Source: SZUA-36 sp963801195
GTDB taxonomy: Bacteria > Pseudomonadota > Gammaproteobacteria > Xanthomonadales > SZUA-36
Direction of reading: 5' to 3'
Length of the DNA stretch: 64,000 nt
NCBI GenBank assembly: GCA_963801195.1
Contig: CAWDDX010000007.1
Coordinates: 1,054,001-1,118,000, forward strand
Position numbers and translations under genes: made by a program. Shown here one piece after another: positions 16,232 to 23,948 of this stretch (the first letter of the stretch is position 1; each line of letters begins with the position of its first letter). A model generated the notes under the pieces. It made no database searches, was not told where the DNA came from, and saw only the letters and a program-made list of their open reading frames with translations.

Positions 16232-18823
16232 ATGGCTGAACTCGCTAAAGAAGTCCTGCAGGTCAACCTCGAAGACGAAATGCGCCAGTCCTACATGGAC
16301 TATGCCATGAGCGTCATTGTCGGCCGCGCCTTACCCGATGTCAGGGACGGTCTGAAGCCGGTTCACAGGCGCGTCCTTTTTGCCATGAGTGAGCTGGGCA
16401 ACGACTGGAATAAAGCCTACAAAAAATCTGCCCGTGTGGTGGGTGACGTTATTGGTAAATACCATCCTCATGGTGATTCCGCCGTTTACGACACCATCGT
16501 GCGCATGGCACAACCGTTTGCGATGCGCTATATGCTGGTGGACGGACAGGGCAACTTTGGTTCGGTCGACGGCGACGCCGCGGCGGCCATGCGTTACACC
16601 GAAGTCCGCATGTCGAAACTGGCCCATGAACTATTGGCCGATCTCGACAAGGAGACGGTCGACTTCGGTCCGAATTACGATGAATCCGAATATGAGCCAC
16701 TGGTGCTCCCAACCCGCGTGCCGGGCCTGCTGATCAATGGATCCGCCGGCATCGCCGTGGGTATGGCCACCAATATACCGCCACACAACATCAATGAAGT
16801 GATCAGTGCCACGATCGCGCTGATTGAGAATCCGGACCTCGATATCGACGGCATCATGCAGCATTTACCGGGTCCCGATTTTCCAACAGCCGGTTTGATC
16901 AATGGCGCACAAGGTATATACGACGCATACCATACCGGTCGTGGGCGAATCTACATGCGCGCCGTGACGCACGTCGAGACCAATGAACACACCGGCAAAA
17001 ATACATTGATCGTCACCGAGTTGCCTTACCAGGTCAACAAAGCGCGCTTGCTGGAAAAAATTGCCGAACTGGTCAAGGATAAAAAACTGGATGGCATCAC
17101 GGAGTTGCGTGACGAATCCGACAAGGACGGCATGCGTGTCGTCATTGAATTGCGCCGCGGTGAAGTGCCTGAAGTCATTCTGAATAACCTCTACAAGCAA
17201 ACCATGATGCAGAACGTATTCGGCATCAATATGGTTGCGTTGGTCGAAGGACAGCCACGCTTGCTGAATATCAAGGAAATTCTGCATGCCTTTATCGGTC
17301 ACCGCCGTGAGGTTGTGACCCGACGCACGTTGTTCGAACTGCGCAAAGCGCGAAACCGTGCCCACGTACTCGAAGGACTGACGGTTGCCCTCGCCAATCT
17401 CGATGAACTGATCGAGATGATCAAAACCTCGCCATCACCTGCAGAAGCCAAGGAACGCCTGTTGGCCAAGTTGTGGGATCCCGGACTGGTGCGTGCAATG
17501 CTGGGGCAGGGTGGGGCCGAGACATCGAGACCTGAAAACCTCGAGCCAGAATACGGCTTGCAGGATACCGGGTACCAGTTGTCACCGGTACAAGCGCAGG
17601 AAATTCTAAACATGCGTCTGCACAGGTTGACCGGGCTTGAGCAGGATAAATTGACCACGGAATACGGGGAAATACTCGCCACGGTCAGATCCCTGCTGGA
17701 GATACTTTCGGATCCGGCACGCCTGATGGAAGTGATCCGCGAGGAGTTGCAGGAAATACTGGAAAAATACGGCGATGCACGGCGCACGGTCATCCTCGAA
17801 CACAAGCTCGATCTCAGTCTCGAGGACCTGATCACTGAAGAGGATGTAGTAGTCACCATATCCCATGAGGGTTACGCCAAGTCACAGTCGCTTGACCGTT
17901 ACCAGGCACAGCGTCGTGGCGGCAAGGGCAAGTCGGCGACCCGGGTCAAGGAAGAGGACTTTATCGACAAGATTTTTGTCGCCAACACGCATGACACACT
18001 CCTGTGCTTTACTTCACGCGGCAAAATCTACTGGCTCAAGGTATACGAACTTCCCCAGGCCAGCCACGTCAGTCGTGGCAAACCCATCGTCAACCTGTTG
18101 CCGTTGGAAAAAGAGGAGCGCGTCAATGCCGTACTGCCGGTGCGCGATTACTCCGACGACCTGTTCGTGTTTTTTGCAACACGTAACGGCATCGTCAAGA
18201 AGACTCCGCTGAAGGCATACAGCAACCAGCGCACCAATGGGATCTGGGCCATCAATCTCGATGAGGACGACGAACTGGTTAACGTTGAAATCACGCATGG
18301 TGGCAGCGAGGTCATGCTTTTCTCGAGTTCCGGCAAATGCATCCGCTTTGCAGAAAAGAACGTCACCTCGGTTGGACGGACCGCGAGGGGCGTGATTGGC
18401 ATCCGCCTGCGGGAAGACCAGCAGGTGGTCTCAATGCTGGTAATGGGCGAGGGCGACATACTCACCGTCACCGAGCGTGGTTATGGCAAACGTACAAAAC
18501 CTGAAGAGCATTCCTGCCAGGGTCGCGGCGGACAGGGTGTCATCGGTATCCAGACTTCACCGCGAAATGGTCGTCTGATATCCGCCCTGCAGGTGACTGA
18601 CGATGACGATATCATGCTGATCTCTGATGGCGGCACACTGGTCAGGACACACGCCCACGAGATATCCACGCTGGGCCGCAATACCCAGGGTGTAACGCTG
18701 ATACGCCTCAGTGAGGATGAAAACCTGGTCGGCCTGGCGCGGATTCAGATTGAAGACGAAGCGGAAGGCCCGGTGGACGGGGTTGACGAGAGCGAAGTTA
18801 ACGGGAGCGAACCCGGGGAATAG
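16232..18823 (+). CDS. gyrA: DNA gyrase subunit A
   Basis: Breakage-reunion subunit of gyrase, which introduces negative supercoils. The 863-residue protein has the catalytic Tyr122 (AAMRYTEVRM) with the same numbering as E. coli, and the quinolone region HPHGDSAVYD with Ser83 and Asp87, both the susceptible-type residues. The C-terminal beta-pinwheel carries the GyrA box QRRGGKG near residue 560, needed for DNA wrapping, and ends in an acidic tail. A CCGGAGT ribosome site lies 12 bases before the ATG. It stands alone; downstream is a converging minus-strand group. Confidence 0.98.
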   Translation: MAELAKEVLQVNLEDEMRQSYMDYAMSVIVGRALPDVRDGLKPVHRRVLFAMSELGNDWNKAYKKSARVVGDVIGKYHPHGDSAVYDTIVRMAQPFAMRYMLVDGQGNFGSVDGDAAAAMRYTEVRMSKLAHELLADLDKETVDFGPNYDESEYEPLVLPTRVPGLLINGSAGIAVGMATNIPPHNINEVISATIALIENPDLDIDGIMQHLPGPDFPTAGLINGAQGIYDAYHTGRGRIYMRAVTHVETNEHTGKNTLIVTELPYQVNKARLLEKIAELVKDKKLDGITELRDESDKDGMRVVIELRRGEVPEVILNNLYKQTMMQNVFGINMVALVEGQPRLLNIKEILHAFIGHRREVVTRRTLFELRKARNRAHVLEGLTVALANLDELIEMIKTSPSPAEAKERLLAKLWDPGLVRAMLGQGGAETSRPENLEPEYGLQDTGYQLSPVQAQEILNMRLHRLTGLEQDKLTTEYGEILATVRSLLEILSDPARLMEVIREELQEILEKYGDARRTVILEHKLDLSLEDLITEEDVVVTISHEGYAKSQSLDRYQAQRRGGKGKSATRVKEEDFIDKIFVANTHDTLLCFTSRGKIYWLKVYELPQASHVSRGKPIVNLLPLEKEERVNAVLPVRDYSDDLFVFFATRNGIVKKTPLKAYSNQRTNGIWAINLDEDDELVNVEITHGGSEVMLFSSSGKCIRFAEKNVTSVGRTARGVIGIRLREDQQVVSMLVMGEGDILTVTERGYGKRTKPEEHSCQGRGGQGVIGIQTSPRNGRLISALQVTDDDDIMLISDGGTLVRTHAHEISTLGRNTQGVTLIRLSEDENLVGLARIQIEDEAEGPVDGVDESEVNGSEPGE

Positions 18824-18832
18824 CTCTGAAAC

Positions 18833-18859
18833 GATGGGCCCGTTGGCTATGGGCCCATC
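18833..18859. terminator. Palindrome between gyrA and the DUF2892 gene
   Basis: Perfect 9-bp arms GATGGGCCC / GGGCCCATC around a 9-base loop, in the convergent spacer. It probably helps to end gyrA transcription, although a strict T-run is missing directly after it. Confidence 0.55.
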
Positions 18860-18882
18860 CAAGCGGTTAAAAGAACACCGTT

Positions 18883-19065
18883 TTATTTTTTGTTGGTTGA
18901 AATGCCCAGCATCTGGTAAGGCGGGCAATAACCCGTAGCACCCGTCAATAAAGGCACCAGACCAATCGCACCCCACCATGATTGATAAACGAATCCGGCG
19001 GCGAGAATAGCCAGGCCGGCAACCACACGAATGACACGTTCCGTTTTACCTACATTGCACTGCAT
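18883..19065 (-). CDS. DUF2892 (YgaP-type) small membrane protein
   Basis: A 60-residue protein of the DUF2892 group: MQCNVGKTERVIRVVAGL, one or two hydrophobic segments (LAILAAGFVYQSWWGAIGLVPLLTG) and a C-terminal GYCPPYQMLGI. The same module forms the membrane half of YgaP, where it is joined to a rhodanese; here it is free. The Cys in GYCPxY is typical of the family. It begins 12 bases after the peroxiredoxin stop and is likely the last gene of that unit. Confidence 0.85.
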   Translation of the reverse strand: MQCNVGKTERVIRVVAGLAILAAGFVYQSWWGAIGLVPLLTGATGYCPPYQMLGISTNKK

Positions 19066-19077
19066 TTCGTTCTCCTG

Positions 19078-19557
19078 TCAGAGTGCCGCCAAAACAGATT
19101 CGGCTGAACTTACGCGGAATTCACCGGGGGCTTCGACCATCAGTTGCGTGACACGCCCGTCGTCAGCCACAAGTGCAAATCGCTGTGACCGCTGGCCCAT
19201 GCCAAATGCGGTTCCATCCAGTTGCAGTCCAAGTGCCCTGGTAAACTCACCGTTTCCATCCGCGAGCATGTCAATACCATTTGCATTGGCGCTTTTACCC
19301 CATGCATGCATCACAAAGACGTCGTTAACCGCCATGCAAGCAATGGCATCTACCCCCTTGCCGGTGATCTCGTCTGCAAGTTCCACGAATCCTGGAAGAT
19401 GGTAGGCCGAGCAGGTGGGTGTAAATGCACCGGGTACCGAAAAAAGGACCACTTTACGACCGGCGAAATAATCACCGGTTAAAATGGGCTGTGGTCCGTT
19501 ATTTGTCATTTGGCTCAATACCGCTGAAGGAATTGTGTCACCGATCTCGATGGTCAT
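19078..19557 (-). CDS. Peroxiredoxin, Prx5 type
   Basis: Thiol peroxidase that reduces hydrogen and alkyl peroxides. In the 159-residue protein the peroxidatic Cys49 lies in PGAFTPTCS, the Prx5 hallmark, with conserved Pro42 and Thr46 before it; the conserved Arg is expected in GQRSQRFALV. No glutaredoxin domain is fused, so the reductant must be a separate thiol protein. It follows the response regulator by 23 bases and precedes the DUF2892 gene by 12, and it probably shares their transcript. Confidence 0.92.
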   Translation of the reverse strand: MTIEIGDTIPSAVLSQMTNNGPQPILTGDYFAGRKVVLFSVPGAFTPTCSAYHLPGFVELADEITGKGVDAIACMAVNDVFVMHAWGKSANANGIDMLADGNGEFTRALGLQLDGTAFGMGQRSQRFALVADDGRVTQLMVEAPGEFRVSSAESVLAAL

Positions 19558-19580
19558 GATCTGCTACCTTGGATTTTTTA

Positions 19581-19946
19581 TCAGGCCGCGATGGCTTCTG
19601 TAATGGCGGTGAATAATTTATCCGGGTTCACCGGTTTGGTCACATAGGCCGCCGCACCCTGGCGCATTCCCCAGACACGATCGGCTTCGCCGTCCTTGGT
19701 GCTGACAAATATGACGGGGATGTTGCACGTGGCAATATCCTTGGACAGTTTACGGGTCGCCTGGAAGCCGCTCATGCCTGGCATGACGACATCCATAAGG
19801 ATGACATCAGGTGATTCCTGACGGGCGATTTCGATTGCCTGGTCACCACTTTCCGCAGTAATAGTCTCGTGCCCCCAGTTTTCGATCAGGTTTTTCAGTG
19901 TAAAAACCTGGGCCGGGGAATCATCTACTATTAAAACTTTCGCCAT
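19581..19946 (-). CDS. Single-domain response regulator, PilH-like
   Basis: A CheY-like receiver of 121 residues without an output domain. The acidic pair is DD at 8-9, the phosphoacceptor is Asp52 (VILMDVVMPG), the conserved Ser/Thr is in VSTKDG and the Lys in VTKPVNP. The sequence KVLIVDDSPAQ...VMPGMSGFQATRKL is close to PilG/PilH of twitching motility, but no chemosensory or pilus genes are adjacent (pilW lies 24 kb away), so the assignment to type IV pili is uncertain. It starts a small unit with peroxiredoxin and DUF2892. Confidence 0.85.
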   Translation of the reverse strand: MAKVLIVDDSPAQVFTLKNLIENWGHETITAESGDQAIEIARQESPDVILMDVVMPGMSGFQATRKLSKDIATCNIPVIFVSTKDGEADRVWGMRQGAAAYVTKPVNPDKLFTAITEAIAA

Positions 19947-20038
19947 TGGTGTCGATCCAAATTGAAGGGTTTCTTGATCTGGAATTATGCACCAATTGCA
20001 GGCAAAAAAGCAGTAATCTTTATATTATCGCACACGGT

Positions 20039-21040
20039 CTATTCAAGATTGACAACCGTGCGTCCGAGCGCCTTGCCTTTCATCAGCACATCGAAGGCTT
20101 CGCCGAGGTCATCCAGGCTGACCTCGTTGTTGACTATCGAGTCGAGGTGGCGAGGGCGCCACTCATTGGCAAGACGATCCCAAAGCGTTTTTCTCAGCGC
20201 ATACGGTGCATTGACTGAACTGATTCCGATCAGGCTGACCCCACGTAGTATCAGCGGCAGATTGGTCGCGTTTAAGCCGATGCCACCTGCCATCCCGCAG
20301 ACCGCGATGTTACCCCAAAGGCCGATGACCCGGCTGATACCGGCCAGCATGTCACCGCCGACACTATCGATACAGCCCGCCCAGCGTACGGACTCAAGCG
20401 GGTGTTGGCCCCAATGCAGATCGTGACGGGAGATACACTGGCGTGCGCCCAGTTCTTCAAGATAGTCAAACTGTTCCACTTTACCGGTAATCGCGTGTAC
20501 CTCGTACCCGGCGCGTGTCAGGATATCGATGGCAAAACTTCCAACCCCGCCCGAAGCTCCGGTTACGAGGATCGGTCCTGCCTCGGGTGTCTGGCCCAGC
20601 GCTTCCATGCGGTAAAGGGAAATCGCCGCGGTGAAACCGGCGGTACCGAGGCCCATGACCTCGCGGGTTGTCAGTCCCGCAGGCAGCGGGACCACACTGC
20701 TGCTGTCCAGTCGCATGTACTGGCTGTAGCCGCCGTCGCGTTTTTCCGAAAGCAAGCAACCGGTGACCAGCACCTTGTCGCCCGGTGAAAATTGCCCACT
20801 TTCCGAGGCGACCACTTCACCCGCAACGTCAATGCCGCCAACGAGCGGAAATTTTTGCAGAATTTTTCCTTTGCCGGTTGCGGCCAGGGCATCCTTGTAA
20901 TTGATGCCCGACCACTCACCACGAATGACCACGTCGCCTTTATTCAGATCATCGAGGCCGATTTTTTCAATACCCGAGCGGTAACCCTCGGCATCGTTGT
21001 GAATACGAAAAGCTTTGAATGATTCCGGTATCTTTGTCAT
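20039..21040 (-). CDS. YhdH/AcuI family acrylyl-CoA reductase-like oxidoreductase (NADPH)
   Basis: Zinc-independent medium-chain dehydrogenase of the YhdH/YhfP group; characterised members reduce acryloyl-CoA to propionyl-CoA, which detoxifies a reactive intermediate. The 333-residue protein shows GINYKDALAATGKG, the nucleotide site GASGGVGSFAIDIL and the C-terminal KGKALGRTVVNL, all typical. ATG at 21040 is used; an in-frame GTG two codons upstream is possible. It starts 23 bases after lpdA on the same strand, so it may be the last gene of the 2-oxoglutarate dehydrogenase operon. Substrate here is inferred from the family. Confidence 0.88.
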   Translation of the reverse strand: MTKIPESFKAFRIHNDAEGYRSGIEKIGLDDLNKGDVVIRGEWSGINYKDALAATGKGKILQKFPLVGGIDVAGEVVASESGQFSPGDKVLVTGCLLSEKRDGGYSQYMRLDSSSVVPLPAGLTTREVMGLGTAGFTAAISLYRMEALGQTPEAGPILVTGASGGVGSFAIDILTRAGYEVHAITGKVEQFDYLEELGARQCISRHDLHWGQHPLESVRWAGCIDSVGGDMLAGISRVIGLWGNIAVCGMAGGIGLNATNLPLILRGVSLIGISSVNAPYALRKTLWDRLANEWRPRHLDSIVNNEVSLDDLGEAFDVLMKGKALGRTVVNLE

Positions 21041-21063
21041 TGGCACTTCACCTTTATTGCTAA

Positions 21064-22491
21064 TCAGTTGCCCCTGTGTATGGCACGCTTATCGACGTGC
21101 AGCGCCGCCTCGTGCACGGCTTCTGAAAGGGTCGGGTGGGCGTGGACGATACGCGCCAGGTCTTCGCTCGCGCCGCGGAATTCCATCGTCACGACACATT
21201 CGGCGATCAGTTCGGACGCGTTTGGACCGATGATGTGCACACCGAGTATTTCATCGGTCGCCTCATCCGCGAGCATCTTGACCATGCCGGCGGCATCACC
21301 CATCGCAAGCCCGCGGCCAGTGGCTGCGAACGGGAACGAGCCGCTGCGGTAGGACACGCCCTCCTCTTTGAGCTGCCGCTCTGTCTTGCCGACCCAGGCG
21401 ATCTCTGGATCCGTATAAATGACCCAGGGAATGGTGTCGAAGTGGATGTGGGCCGCTTTGCCGGCGATCAATTCGGCCACGGCGATACCTTCTTCGGAGG
21501 CCTTGTGCGCCAGCATCGGACCGCGGACACAATCGCCGATTGCCCACACGCCCTGCACGCTGGTTTGCGAACGTTCATTGACATCGACCTGGCCACGCTC
21601 GTTCAGCTTGACGCCACTATCGTCCGCCAGCAGACCCTGGGTGTAGGGTTTACGACCGACCGCGACCAGCAGGCGGTCAAATGTGATTTCACTCTCGCCC
21701 TTTTTGTCTTCGAGTTTGACCTTGACTTCGCCATCGACGACGCTGGCTGATTTGACCAGGGTGCCGAGCCGGATATCCAGACCCTGTTTTTCGAACAGCC
21801 GGGCGGCCTGTTTGGAAATGTCCTGGTCCGCAGCAGGCAAGAACCCCGGCAGTGCTTCGAGCAGGGTAACCTCGGAGCCAAGACGCTGCCATACCGAACC
21901 CAGTTCAAGGCCGATAACACCGGCGCCGATGACACCGAGACGCGCCGGTGCTTCCGTCAGGTCCAGCGCACCCTCGTTATCGATGATGTACTCATCGTCA
22001 AACGTCACATTGGGAATGGCAATCGGAACGGAACCGCTGGCAAGGATGACGTTTTCCGCCTCCAGCGTGATTTTCTCGTCGGAGGCGTGGGGTGTAAATT
22101 CAACTTTGCGCCCGGCCATCAGGCGTCCGCGACCGTGGAACTGCTTGACTTTGCTGGCCTTGAAAAGCTGGGCGACCCCCCCGGTCAATTTGCTGACCAC
22201 CGAATCCTTGCGCTTGATCATGGTGTCGATATCGATACTGGCGTTGGAGACACTGATGCCATGGGCGGCATAGTCGTGCTTCAGGTGGTGGAAATGCTTG
22301 GAGCTGTCCAGCAGGGCCTTGGATGGGATACAACCGACATTAAGACAGGTGCCGCCCAACGCCGCCTTGCCGTCCTTACCAGTGTTCATGTCGATGCAGG
22401 CGGTTTTAAGCCCGAGTTGTGCCGCTCTGATCGCGGCCACGTAACCGCCGGGGCCACCGCCGATTATGATCACATCAAATTTTTCAGTCAT
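21064..22491 (-). CDS. lpdA: Dihydrolipoyl dehydrogenase (E3)
   Basis: Flavoprotein that reoxidises dihydrolipoyl groups of 2-oxoacid dehydrogenases with NAD+. The 475-residue protein carries the FAD site GGGPGGYVAA at 11-20, the redox disulfide in GGTCLNVGCIPSK (Cys49 and Cys54), the NAD site GVIGAGVIGLELG and the C-terminal active-site HPTLSEAVHEA. It is the third gene after sucA and sucB, so it is probably dedicated to 2-oxoglutarate dehydrogenase, although E3 is often shared with pyruvate dehydrogenase. Confidence 0.96.
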   Translation of the reverse strand: MTEKFDVIIIGGGPGGYVAAIRAAQLGLKTACIDMNTGKDGKAALGGTCLNVGCIPSKALLDSSKHFHHLKHDYAAHGISVSNASIDIDTMIKRKDSVVSKLTGGVAQLFKASKVKQFHGRGRLMAGRKVEFTPHASDEKITLEAENVILASGSVPIAIPNVTFDDEYIIDNEGALDLTEAPARLGVIGAGVIGLELGSVWQRLGSEVTLLEALPGFLPAADQDISKQAARLFEKQGLDIRLGTLVKSASVVDGEVKVKLEDKKGESEITFDRLLVAVGRKPYTQGLLADDSGVKLNERGQVDVNERSQTSVQGVWAIGDCVRGPMLAHKASEEGIAVAELIAGKAAHIHFDTIPWVIYTDPEIAWVGKTERQLKEEGVSYRSGSFPFAATGRGLAMGDAAGMVKMLADEATDEILGVHIIGPNASELIAECVVTMEFRGASEDLARIVHAHPTLSEAVHEAALHVDKRAIHRGN

Positions 22492-22589
22492 TAATTTTCC
22501 AGTTTCGGTCAGACTACAATGTTTACTTGGGTACCAAACCCGGTTTAGTCAATGATGGATAGCCAGATGATCCTCTGAACCCATCTGTT

Positions 22590-23846
22590 CTAAAGGTTTA
22601 ACAACATTCGTGCCGGGTCTTCGAGCGCGTCTTTAACGGCAACCAGGAATAACACCGCGTCTTTGCCATCGATGATGCGATGATCATAACTCAGGGCGAT
22701 GTACATCATGGGTCGCACCACCAATTCACCCGCCTCAACCATCGCGCGTTCCTTGATCGCGTGCATACCGAGGATTGCGCTTTGCGGCGGATTCAACAAC
22801 GGTGTCGAGAGCAATGAGCCAAAAGTGCCGCCGTTCGTGATGGAAAAAGTTCCGCCCTGCAGGTCCTCGAGCGTGATGGAACCGTCGCGGGCCCTGGTAG
22901 CAAAATCCCTGATACTCACTTCCGCATCGGCCAGCGTCATGTGCTCGGCATTTCGAAGGATGGGTACCATCAGACCACGTTCGGTCGATACGGCGATACC
23001 GATATCCTGGTAACCGTGGTAGACGATTTCTTTACCCTCGAGGGATGCGTTGACAATCGGGTGTTTGCGCAAGGCGGCACAGACCGCCTTGACAAAGAAA
23101 GACATCAGGCCCAGCTTGACGCCGTGTTCCTTTTCAAAGGCGTCCTTGTATTTTGACCGCAGGTCCATGACCGCCTTCAGGTCCACCTCGTTGAACGAGG
23201 TCAGAATAGCCGCTGTGTTTTGCGCCTGTTTCATCCGCTCGGCGATGGTTGAACGCAAACGTGTCATCTTCACACGTTCTTCCGGACGCAGCGCGGACGA
23301 ATCGGCATTACGTACATAGTTGATCATGTCACCCTTGGTGATGCGTCCGCCGCGCCCGGTGCCGGAAACCTTGCTGACATCGGCTTTTTCCTCTTCCGCA
23401 ACCCTGCGTGCCGCAGGGCTGAGTTTTGCCGCTTCTGTTGCAGGCGCCGGCTTGTCTTCAGCAGCGGCAGATTGTTCCGGTGATTCTTTAGTTTTATCGG
23501 CAGGTTTGTCTTTAGCTTTATCGTCTGATTTATCGTCAGATTTATCGTCTGATTTATCATTAGTTTTATCATCTGATTTATCGTCAGGTTCGGCGGCAGC
23601 TTCCACTTCGCCTTCTTCGATGATGCCGAGCAGTTCATCGCTGGTGACGGTTTCACCGCTGTCACGGACAATCTTTTTGACCACCCCGTCCACCGGCGAT
23701 GGTACTTCGAGCACCACCTTGTCGGTTTCCAGGTCGACCAGGTTTTCGTCCCGGCGGATGCTGTCACCCGGTTTTTTATGCCACGTGGCGACCGTTGCAT
23801 CTGCGACGGATTCTGGCAAAACCGGTACTTTTATTTCTGTACTCAT
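22590..23846 (-). CDS. sucB: 2-oxoglutarate dehydrogenase E2, dihydrolipoyl succinyltransferase
   Basis: Core of the 2-oxoglutarate dehydrogenase complex; transfers succinyl from lipoate to CoA. The 418-residue protein has one lipoyl domain with lipoyl-Lys43 (LETDKVVLEV), a charged linker from about 85 to 125 made almost only of Asp, Lys, Ser, Thr and Asn, a peripheral-subunit-binding domain (SPAARRVAEEE...GRGGRITKGDM) and the catalytic domain with His389 and Asp393 (DHRIIDG). E2 linkers are usually Ala/Pro-rich, so this Lys/Asp linker, encoded by 12-bp repeats, is unusual. Located between sucA and lpdA in one operon. Confidence 0.96.
   Translation of the reverse strand: MSTEIKVPVLPESVADATVATWHKKPGDSIRRDENLVDLETDKVVLEVPSPVDGVVKKIVRDSGETVTSDELLGIIEEGEVEAAAEPDDKSDDKTNDKSDDKSDDKSDDKAKDKPADKTKESPEQSAAAEDKPAPATEAAKLSPAARRVAEEEKADVSKVSGTGRGGRITKGDMINYVRNADSSALRPEERVKMTRLRSTIAERMKQAQNTAAILTSFNEVDLKAVMDLRSKYKDAFEKEHGVKLGLMSFFVKAVCAALRKHPIVNASLEGKEIVYHGYQDIGIAVSTERGLMVPILRNAEHMTLADAEVSIRDFATRARDGSITLEDLQGGTFSITNGGTFGSLLSTPLLNPPQSAILGMHAIKERAMVEAGELVVRPMMYIALSYDHRIIDGKDAVLFLVAVKDALEDPARMLLNL
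23498..23581. repeat. 12-bp tandem repeats encoding the SucB linker
   Basis: Seven consecutive 12-base units on the pattern TCGTCTGATTTA (plus strand), the last five most alike, encode repeats of Asp-Asp-Lys-Ser in the SucB linker on the minus strand. The unit is a multiple of three, so length change would stay in frame. Confidence 0.85.
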
Positions 23847-23948
23847 CGTCTTCCTCTTTTGGGGCCAGAAAGCACGGCTTGAACTGTTCGCCGGCCCCGG
23901 GTATTTAAATAAAAAATAGCGCTATGTTCTCTTGGATCAACGCCTGCT

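Noticed and set aside
16331..18979. Several minus-strand frames of 60-190 codons opposite gyrA.
   Set aside because: All are shadows of the strongly conserved gyrA frame.
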